Source: Pseudomonadota bacterium (GTDB lineage Bacteria > Desulfobacterota > Desulfovibrionia > Desulfovibrionales > Desulfovibrionaceae). Taken from it: a stretch of DNA of 10,860 nt. The position numbers were made by a program, and so were the translations under genes. Below, in pieces: positions 1 to 6,250 of the stretch. The notes under the pieces are model-generated. The model worked only from the letters and a program-made list of their open reading frames with translations, did not search any database and was not told where the DNA came from. Location: NCBI GenBank assembly GCA_023417745.1, contig JAEZEM010000487.1, positions 1-10,860 of the forward strand. The letters run 5' to 3'. Each line of letters opens with the position of its first letter. Position 1 is the stretch's first letter.

Positions 1-2148
1 GTACTGCCTGGCCTCGACGAAGCGGTTTTCGGCGGCCAGCAGGCCGACCACCCGCAGCCGCATGGCGTCGTCGGCCGGCGCCAGGGCCAGACAGCGCTGG
101 AAGTGGGTCAACGCCTGGGCCATATCACCGTCGAGATAGGCGAATTCGCCCAGGGCATAGTCGCGGTCAAAGGGCGACGCGCCGGCCAGGGCCTGGGTGA
201 GAAGCGCCTGGGCCTCGGCGGTCTGCCCCTGGCGCTTTTTGACCAGGGCGAGGTAGAGGCGGGCCGGATTGAGGGATGGGTCGGCCCCCAGGGCGGCGGT
301 GAGCATGGTCGAAGCTTCGGGCAGGCGTCCGGCCCGCCACAGGGCCTTGCCGGCCTCGGCCTGGACGGCGGCCAGGGCCTTGGGGGGGACTCCGGCGGCC
401 CAGGCCGGCGGGGTCAGGAAGAAGAAGCCGTCAATGATCTGCTGCTCGGCCAGGGTGCGGATGATGCGCAGGTACAGCTCGCGGGCCAGCGTCGGGGTGA
501 GCGTGCCCTTGACCGGCTGGCCGTCGGCGTTAAATCCGGCCACGGCGGCCTGGCCCAGGCCGCCGGCGGACAGGCCGGCCAGGGCGCGCAGCTTGTCCAG
601 CGCCATGGGGACCTGACCGTTTTGCAGGCCGGCCATGGCGGTCAGCAGATCGGCGTAGGGGCCGGCCGGCAGACCCGGGGCCAACTTGGCCACCAGATCC
701 CAGCGGTTCTGGGCGGCCAGGCTCCAAGCCAGCCCGAGCTGGCTCACTTCCGGGGCCTGGGCCTTGAGCAGGGCCATGGCCTCGCCCACCCGGCCTTGCT
801 CGATCAACAGCGGCACAACCCGGGCCACCAGGGGATCGTTCCCGCTCAGGCCGTCGGCCAGGGCTTCCTTCCAGAAGGCCAGGGCGGCGTCGTAGCGGCG
901 TTCTGCCCACATGCGCCAGCCCACGTCGCGCATGATCTCGGGCTTGATGTCCATGCCTTCGACCAGGGCGCGCAAGTCGGCGACCATCTTGGCCGAGTCG
1001 CCGGACTGGCCGAGCTTGGCCACCATGAGGTTGGCCAGCGCAATGAACTGGTCGCGGAAGGGACGGCGGTTCTTGATGCGGGTCAGATTTTCGGCGGCTT
1101 CGCCGTAGCGGCCGCCGTTTAGGGCGATAAGGGCCTTGCCGAAATTGAGGCCGTCCTGGTCCGGGGCGTCGGCCAGGGAGGCGGCGAATTTCTCGGCCGC
1201 TTCGGTCTGGCCCGAGGCGGTCAGGGCCAGGAGGTTCTGGCCTTGGAGCACGGCGTTGTTCGGGTCGAACTGCAGGCTTTTTTCCAGGAAGTCGGCGGCG
1301 CGCTTGTAGTCCTTGGAAGCCAGGCGGGCGTCGGCGATCCAGGCGGCCCAGCGGCCGACGTCGGGGGCGTTGCGCCAGTCCTTTTCCCACAGATCGGCGG
1401 CGGCGGCTTGATGGCCCTGGTTGTAGAGGACCCAGCCCAGTTCGCCGGCCACGGCCACCTTGTCGTAGCCGTTGGCCCCGGACTGTTCCAGGAGCTTTTG
1501 GGCCACGGCCAGCTTCTTCTCGGCCAGCATGTCCTTGCCGGCGTAGAACTGCAGCGCCCCGAGCACGGCCTTGGCCGGCCCCTGGGCCTCGGCCCCGGCC
1601 AGTTCGCCCATGGCGGCCGGGTCGCCCGAGGCGTAGCCGGCGGTCAGGCGGGCCATGGCCTTGCCCTGGGACGAGGTCGGATTCCAGGCGGCCAGGAAGC
1701 GGCGCAGATCGGCCTTGGCTCCGGGCCGGGTCAGCAGATCGGCCACCAGCGCCCCGGCCGTGCCGTCGCTTATGCCCGCGACGTAGCGGACCAGGGCCGG
1801 GTCCTTGCCGCCGGCCTTCTCGTCCAGGCGCAGGAGCGCGGACAGAGCCAGGACATTGGTTTCAACGCTTTCCGGCTCGACCTTCAGGGCCACGGCCAGG
1901 GTCTGCATGGCCCCGGCATAGTCCTTGGCCCGTATCTGCAGGGAAGCCTTCTGGTTCCACAGCGGCGGATAGGCCGGGTCCTGGGACAAGGCCTGGTTGA
2001 CCATTTCCATGGCCTGATCGAACTGGCCCCGGGCGGCGGCCTGCTGGGACTGGCGCAGCAGCGTCACGACCGAGGCGTCGGCGGCCAGGGCCGTCGCCGG
2101 CGCGGCCAGGGTCAGCGCCAGGGTGAGAATAAAGCCTTTGAGTGCCAT
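1..2148 (-). CDS. Large secreted TPR-repeat protein, probable polysaccharide export component (3' end off window)
   Basis: The frame is open for 716 codons from the ATG at 2148 to the window edge, with no stop, so the C-terminus is missing. A signal peptide is clear: MALK, a hydrophobic stretch, then an ALA-AD cleavage site near residue 23. The mature part is alpha-helical and Ala/Leu-rich with TPR-like pairs, for example residues 28-95 (AAARGQFDQAMEMVNQAL, then DPAYPPLWNQ), 260-315, and 597-716 (GKALWRAGRLPEASTMLTAA). The start lies 4 nt after the stop of the preceding gene, and its ribosome site GAAGGGG overlaps the end of that gene, so the two are probably translationally coupled. In synthase-dependent exopolysaccharide systems (PgaA, BcsC, AlgK, PelB) a periplasmic TPR protein guides the polymer to an outer-membrane pore. 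By context this is the likely role. Whether a beta-barrel follows cannot be seen. The TPR call is firm; the export role is inferred. Confidence 0.92.
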   Translation of the reverse strand, partial: MALKGFILTLALTLAAPATALAADASVVTLLRQSQQAAARGQFDQAMEMVNQALSQDPAYPPLWNQKASLQIRAKDYAGAMQTLAVALKVEPESVETNVLALSALLRLDEKAGGKDPALVRYVAGISDGTAGALVADLLTRPGAKADLRRFLAAWNPTSSQGKAMARLTAGYASGDPAAMGELAGAEAQGPAKAVLGALQFYAGKDMLAEKKLAVAQKLLEQSGANGYDKVAVAGELGWVLYNQGHQAAAADLWEKDWRNAPDVGRWAAWIADARLASKDYKRAADFLEKSLQFDPNNAVLQGQNLLALTASGQTEAAEKFAASLADAPDQDGLNFGKALIALNGGRYGEAAENLTRIKNRRPFRDQFIALANLMVAKLGQSGDSAKMVADLRALVEGMDIKPEIMRDVGWRMWAERRYDAALAFWKEALADGLSGNDPLVARVVPLLIEQGRVGEAMALLKAQAPEVSQLGLAWSLAAQNRWDLVAKLAPGLPAGPYADLLTAMAGLQNGQVPMALDKLRALAGLSAGGLGQAAVAGFNADGQPVKGTLTPTLARELYLRIIRTLAEQQIIDGFFFLTPPAWAAGVPPKALAAVQAEAGKALWRAGRLPEASTMLTAALGADPSLNPARLYLALVKKRQGQTAEAQALLTQALAGASPFDRDYALGEFAYLDGDMAQALTHFQRCLALAPADDAMRLRVVGLLAAENRFVEARQY

Positions 2149-2152
2149 GGCG

Positions 2153-4132
2153 CTACCCCTTCACTTCGTAGGAAACGGTTGTGTTACCGGCCTGGGAGGC
2201 GGCCCGGTAGAGCATGCGAGAGCGGTCGAATCGGTTTTCCAGGGCGGTGACGGCCGCGTCGTCGGCTGGCGGCGGCATGTCGAAGAGCAGCCAGTCCGGG
2301 GCCAACCTGAAGTCGGCTTCCAGGAGCCGGGACACGGCGGCGGCTTCCACCCGAAGGGTCACGGCGTAGCCCTTGGCCTTGAGCTTGGCGGCGGCCTGAA
2401 CCAGACGGTCAAGGTCCTCGGGCTGGCCAAGGGTCAGCACGAAGCCGCGAAGGAGGCGGGAGAAGATCAAGCCGGCCGGGGCGTCGGCCACCCGGGCCAG
2501 AGCCTGCTCCACCACGGCCGGGTCCTGGCCGGACAGGTCGAGGTGGACTTCCACGCCGCTGGCCGCGGCGGTCACCAGGGCGGCGGCGTCGCGCAGGGGG
2601 TCGGCCTCCAGGCTGTCGGCGGGCAGCACCACGGCGGTCAATGTCCGGGCGTCGCCAAGGGGCACGTCCGTGATGGCTTTGGCGCTTATCCAGTGCGGCG
2701 GGAAAGCGCTCAGGCGCATCTCCGAGAAGCCGGCGGCCCGGGGATTGGCGACGCCCTCGTCGGCCGCGCCCAGGGCCAGACTGCCCCGACGGGTCTCGGC
2801 GGTGAGCGGAATGGGATAGTTGGCCACGGACTTGCCGTCCACGGTCAGCAGCAAGCGGTTGCCCTTGACGCAGGCGTCCAGGCCCACCGAGCCGACATGG
2901 TCCAGGGGCAGGGCGTATTGGAAGATGGTGTTCAGCGACGGCCCGGTCTTTTCCTGGACCGTCACGCGCTGGGAGGTGACCCGGATGCGCAGGAAGGATT
3001 CGAAGTCGCGGTAGCGCAGATAGACGAGCGCCGCGCCGTCGCCCTCGGGGGGCATGGCTTTAAGCGTCACCGTGAAGTTCTCGAAGCTCTCCGTGCCGCG
3101 CAGACGGGCGAAGGCGTCCTTGCCGGCGGGCGGGGTCAGGGCCAGGGTGTCGCCCAGGGCGGTCAGATCGCCAAGGGTCGTCTGCCACAAGCCCTGGCGC
3201 ACGGTCTGGGTGAAGTCCATGTAGCGCGACCGGGGCTGGCGGGATTCGATTTCGAGCAGCAGCCGGTCGGCGCTCCAGTCCGGGCCGACCTGCAGACGAG
3301 CCAGCCGCCGGGGGTCGACGTCGCGGCTGTTGTAGGTCTCGCCAATGCGGGTGAAGGCCAGGGGGAAGCCGGCGGCCAGGGCCTCGGCGTTGGGCCGGGC
3401 CAGGGCTTCGGGGAGGCTGACGCCGAGCGTGTTGGCCGGCATGAAGGCGTAGCCCAGGGGCGTGACTTTGCCGAGGTTCTCAATGGAGGTCCGGGCCTTG
3501 GCGAAGTCCTCGACCACCCGGGCGTCAAAGGCCTCCTGCGTCTCCTCGGGGCGGCCGTCGACGCCTTTTAGGCGTTCGGTCAAGTAGTAGGCGTAGCCGC
3601 CTGCGGGGGTCTGGTTGATGAGCCCGGAATGAAAGCCCATGGAGCCCACTTCCCAGAAGGGGTTGTCGGCGATCTTGCGCAGTTCGTTTTGGCGCACGAA
3701 AAACCGGTTCCAGCCGGTCAGGTGGTCGCCGTAGAGGTAGAGCGTGGCGTTAAACCCGATGCCGGTCAGCACCGGCTGGCTGAAAAGCACGCTGTCCTTG
3801 CGGCCGCCCTCGAACATCAAATAGAGGGCCTTTTCCGGGAGCGGCTTGTTTTTTGTATAGAAATCGACCAGATCGGCCGTGGTGACGGTCTGGTATCCGG
3901 CCTTGGCCAAGGTGGCGAGCTGTTCGCGCAGCCGGTCCTTGGTCACCAGGGAGTGGACGCGCTCGTCGATGGTGACGCCGCCGTAGCTCAGGGCCACGAA
4001 GCCGTCGCGCTGAGTCCAGGCCGCCCGGTCATGGACAGGCGGCGCCTCGCGCCGGAAGGCCGTCTGGTAGATGAAGTAGCCGCAAGCAATCAGAAGGGCG
4101 TATTGGAAGAAGTAGCGGAAGAGTTTTCTCAT
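2153..4132 (-). CDS. Membrane-anchored periplasmic protein with degenerate polysaccharide-deacetylase domain and lectin-like middle
   Basis: This is a 659-residue protein. An N-terminal signal anchor (residues 5-26, FRYFFQYALLIACGYFIYQ) puts it in the periplasm, tethered to the inner membrane. Residues 43-270 follow the NodB/PgaB deacetylase pattern: FVALSYGGV, then LATLAKAGYQTV, then LPEKALYLMFEGG, then WEVGSMGFHSG, and later YAFMPANTLG. The key residues are gone. The usual FDDG is FEGG (107-110), and the metal-binding HTxxH is MGFHS (165-169). It is therefore probably a non-catalytic polymer-binding relative. Residues about 345-478 look like a concanavalin/laminin-G-type beta-sandwich (ENFTVTLKAMPPEGDGAALV, LLLTVDGKSVANYPIP). 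Residues about 480-650 are alpha/beta, perhaps a degenerate barrel. The start follows the synthase stop by 42 nt with only a weak ribosome site. The fold is a confident call; loss of activity is inferred from the motifs. Confidence 0.92.
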   Translation of the reverse strand: MRKLFRYFFQYALLIACGYFIYQTAFRREAPPVHDRAAWTQRDGFVALSYGGVTIDERVHSLVTKDRLREQLATLAKAGYQTVTTADLVDFYTKNKPLPEKALYLMFEGGRKDSVLFSQPVLTGIGFNATLYLYGDHLTGWNRFFVRQNELRKIADNPFWEVGSMGFHSGLINQTPAGGYAYYLTERLKGVDGRPEETQEAFDARVVEDFAKARTSIENLGKVTPLGYAFMPANTLGVSLPEALARPNAEALAAGFPLAFTRIGETYNSRDVDPRRLARLQVGPDWSADRLLLEIESRQPRSRYMDFTQTVRQGLWQTTLGDLTALGDTLALTPPAGKDAFARLRGTESFENFTVTLKAMPPEGDGAALVYLRYRDFESFLRIRVTSQRVTVQEKTGPSLNTIFQYALPLDHVGSVGLDACVKGNRLLLTVDGKSVANYPIPLTAETRRGSLALGAADEGVANPRAAGFSEMRLSAFPPHWISAKAITDVPLGDARTLTAVVLPADSLEADPLRDAAALVTAAASGVEVHLDLSGQDPAVVEQALARVADAPAGLIFSRLLRGFVLTLGQPEDLDRLVQAAAKLKAKGYAVTLRVEAAAVSRLLEADFRLAPDWLLFDMPPPADDAAVTALENRFDRSRMLYRAASQAGNTTVSYEVKG

Positions 4133-4174
4133 GGCGCACGTCCCGTGTCTGTGGATTGTTGCCGGAGTCGGGGC

Positions 4175-5845
4175 CTAGGCGTCGGCCGGAGTCTTGTCGT
4201 ACTTGGACGCCCGCGTGCCCCATTCCGACTTCCAGAAGGTCAAAATGGCCCAGACGATCTGCCACAAGAGCACGAAGAGGTAGAAGAAGCAGAACGGCAC
4301 GCCGTACAGCCACAGGTTGGATCGCTTGAGCAGCAGATAGGATGTGCACATGAGGATGCTCATGAGGAGCACGCCGGCCAGATACATGGTGGGCCAGATG
4401 CCGTAGGCGGCGGGCATGAAGACGAAAGCCCGCAACACCACCACCGGGGCCATGACCGGCAAGATGAGGCCCAGATAAAAGGAGATGGCCATGAAGGGTT
4501 CCTTGAGCCACATGAATTTGCAGGCTCTCAGGCTCTCGCGCAGCCAGGAACGCTTCCAGCGCATCTGCTGGGTAAAGAACTTGCCGTAGGTGGAGGGCAC
4601 GATGGTGTTGCACACGGCGGTGTGCTGGTAAACGGCGTAGTGGCTGCCAAGGACGAAGTTGGTCAGGCTGCGGTCATCGCCAAACGTGGCCGGCCGCCCG
4701 AGGAAGGTCTGGCTCTCCCAGGCGTCGATGTAGCGCATGAGCACGGTCTTGCGGTAGCAGGCCAAGGGGCCGGACAGGCAGGTGACCACGTCGAAGATGC
4801 TCTCGGCCGCCTTGAAGATGCGAAAGCCGATGAAGTACCGCACGGCTTGCATGCGGGTCAGGACGTTGGTCCACTTGTTTTCCACTTCGCAACGTCCGGC
4901 CGCGCCGCCAATGTGGGGATCGCGAAAGGGCTGGACGACATGCAGCACGGCATCGGGCTGCAGGAAGCTGTCGGAATCGACGAAGAGCACCAGCTCTCCT
5001 TTGGCCATGCGGGCTCCGGCGGCCAGCGCGTGGCGCTTGCCCCGGTTTTCCGGGAAGGCGTGGATGATGAGCCGGTCGCCGGCCTCGTCGTAGATCTTGT
5101 CGCGCACGGCCCGGGCCACGGCCACGGAATTGTCCGAGCTGCCGTCGTCCACCACGATGACCTCAAGCAGTTCCTCGGGATAGAGCTGGTTGAGACAGCC
5201 GTGGATGGTCTTTTCGATCCACTCTTCCTCGTTGAAGCAGGGGATGACGATGCTTATGCTGGGTTGGTAGCCGGGCGTGATCTTGTAGGGCCGGTAGAGG
5301 GCGGCGAAGAAAAACCGCGAGAGCAGGTAGAAAATGGCGCACAGGCCGTAGAGGAACACCGGCACGTCGAACCAGAAATAAAAGATGCTCTCCTTCTTGA
5401 TGAACCACACCCCGATCAAGGCCAACAGGATGCCCAGCAGCGATCCCGTTTCGAAATAGCGCCAGCGTTTGCGATGCAGGTACTGGGAAAGCGGATTGGC
5501 GAACTCGAAGCCGACATGGCCCGAGGCCGAATCCACCCGCACCACCCGGGCCGGCAGCTTGACAAAGGACTCAAAACCCTCGGGCATGGTGCCGGAGTTC
5601 AAAAAAAAGCGCAGCACGGCCTTGTCGCCGACCCGCAGCGGCTTGTCCGGCACAAGCAACATGCCGCCCTCGGAGATGTCTACGGTCCGGCCTGAGGTAT
5701 AGCGATACTTGCCGTCGGCGCTGTAAACGTCGGCCTGTCCCTGGGAGAAATAGCGCTTTCCGGAGAGGCGGCGCGTGTGTTGCTTGGAGGGAATGTCCGG
5801 CAGGAAGCGACGATCCGGTTTTTGTCGGGGAAATACTTCCGTCAT
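4175..5845 (-). CDS. PilZ domain fused to hyaluronan-synthase-like processive glycosyltransferase (GT2)
   Basis: This 556-residue inner-membrane polysaccharide synthase carries an N-terminal cytosolic PilZ domain (about 22-118). The domain has an Arg-rich entry (RR at 25-26), DISEGG at 56-61 matching the c-di-GMP-binding D/NxSxxG motif, and a GHVGFEF strand. Two membrane spans follow (about 134-185), then the GT2 catalytic domain: IVIPCFNEEEW, VDDGSSD (233-234 Asp pair), the DSD metal site (290-292), SGPLACYR (358-365), GDDRSLTN (389-396) and QQMRWKRSW (426-434). The C-terminus has about four spans. The SGPLxxYR, GDDRxLTN and QQxRW set is closest to hyaluronan synthases and NodC-type chitin synthases, not to BcsA or PgaC. 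The donor is therefore likely UDP-GlcNAc or a related UDP-sugar (inference). I chose ATG 5845 over TTG 5860: GGAGG sits 8 nt before the ATG. It is the first gene of a three-gene operon and is probably activated by c-di-GMP. The exact RxxxR spacing of canonical PilZ is not clear. Confidence 0.94.
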   Translation of the reverse strand: MTEVFPRQKPDRRFLPDIPSKQHTRRLSGKRYFSQGQADVYSADGKYRYTSGRTVDISEGGMLLVPDKPLRVGDKAVLRFFLNSGTMPEGFESFVKLPARVVRVDSASGHVGFEFANPLSQYLHRKRWRYFETGSLLGILLALIGVWFIKKESIFYFWFDVPVFLYGLCAIFYLLSRFFFAALYRPYKITPGYQPSISIVIPCFNEEEWIEKTIHGCLNQLYPEELLEVIVVDDGSSDNSVAVARAVRDKIYDEAGDRLIIHAFPENRGKRHALAAGARMAKGELVLFVDSDSFLQPDAVLHVVQPFRDPHIGGAAGRCEVENKWTNVLTRMQAVRYFIGFRIFKAAESIFDVVTCLSGPLACYRKTVLMRYIDAWESQTFLGRPATFGDDRSLTNFVLGSHYAVYQHTAVCNTIVPSTYGKFFTQQMRWKRSWLRESLRACKFMWLKEPFMAISFYLGLILPVMAPVVVLRAFVFMPAAYGIWPTMYLAGVLLMSILMCTSYLLLKRSNLWLYGVPFCFFYLFVLLWQIVWAILTFWKSEWGTRASKYDKTPADA

Positions 5846-6109
5846 GGATGCGACCTCCAAAGCTGCACGGTGTCGGAACGCAGGGCCTCGTCAAATGGCT
5901 TTTCGAACGTAGGGCCGTTTTGGCGGCGTTTGACTTTATTACAATATGTTCCAGGTTGTTGTCTTCGACATCTCGCCGGCGCGGAGCTTAAATTTTTCCA
6001 ACTCGCTGTCGAATAAAGACAACCACCAAGAAAAACAGAACTATTTTTTAATGTGCCGCACCATCCGCCGCTGTCGTCGACGCAGGCTCGTCTACGGCAG
6101 CTTCTCACG
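5846..6109 (-). other. Predicted long 5' leader of the synthase operon, no gene seen
   Basis: If transcription starts about 12 nt after the -12 element at 6121-6122, the synthase mRNA carries about 264 untranslated nt. This stretch is more AT-rich than the flanking genes and has no ORF with a ribosome site on either strand. It holds an imperfect hairpin (6071-6080 with 6091-6100, 10 nt loop) and an interrupted inverted repeat (GTTGTC..CGACA at 5958-5970 against 6007-6023). I looked for the GEMM (c-di-GMP-I) riboswitch core and did not find it. The only clear signal is the GGAGG ribosome site at the far end (5854-5858). Confidence 0.5.
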
Positions 6110-6119
6110 CCACAACCTT

Positions 6120-6135
6120 TGCAAAAGTGAAGCCA
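6120..6135 (-). promoter_or_regulatory. Sigma-54 type -24/-12 promoter for the polysaccharide synthase operon
   Basis: The minus strand reads TGGCTTCACTTTTGCA from 6135 to 6120. It matches the sigma-54 consensus TGGC-N7-TTGCW with GG and GC in exact register. It sits immediately after the terminator hairpin of the preceding gene and is the best promoter candidate in this gap. The predicted start is near 6109. No sigma-70 type promoter of comparable quality was found between here and 5845. Sigma-54 promoters need an enhancer-binding activator, which is not encoded in the window. Confidence 0.62.
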
Positions 6136-6173
6136 TAAAAAATGCCCGGGGATGCCGGGTTGTTTTCATGGCT
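6131..6173 (-). terminator. Hairpin terminator after the beta-helix deacetylase gene, probably bidirectional
   Basis: The inner stem CCCGG/CCGGG (6145-6149 with 6155-6159) has a 5-nt loop and is followed on the minus strand by six T (6142-6137). On the plus strand it is followed by TTGTTTT. Outer arms AGCCAT (6131-6136) and ATGGCT (6168-6173) are perfectly complementary, so the whole element can fold as one long interrupted hairpin. A further hairpin (CCGGGC at 6234-6239, GCCCGG at 6245-6250) lies directly after the upstream stop codon, without a T run. The last bases of the terminator overlap the -24 region of the next promoter. Confidence 0.65.
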
Positions 6174-6250
6174 TGGCCAAGTCGTTATAATGGCTACTTT
6201 AGCAGGACTGCATTCGCGGCCGCGTCCCCGGGTCCGGGCAAACCGCCCGG

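Noticed and set aside
530..1390. Arg/Pro/Gly-rich minus-strand frame of 286 codons.
   Set aside because: It is an out-of-phase shadow of the TPR gene, whose frame is open over the entire region and has a signal peptide and ribosome site.
2123..3571. Open frame of 482 codons on the plus strand.
   Set aside because: Gly/Gln/His-rich shadow of the 659-residue gene, with no ribosome site and no family motif.
3629..5695. Open frame of 688 codons on the plus strand, opposite the synthase and pseudo-deacetylase genes.
   Set aside because: Low-complexity, His/Gly/Glu-rich translation with no recognisable motif; the opposite strand encodes clear protein families. Such antisense frames are typical of GC-rich coding DNA.
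5846..6109. c-di-GMP riboswitch in the synthase leader.
   Set aside because: I looked for the conserved GEMM core and the paired tetraloop-receptor elements and did not see them; a covariance-model search would settle it.
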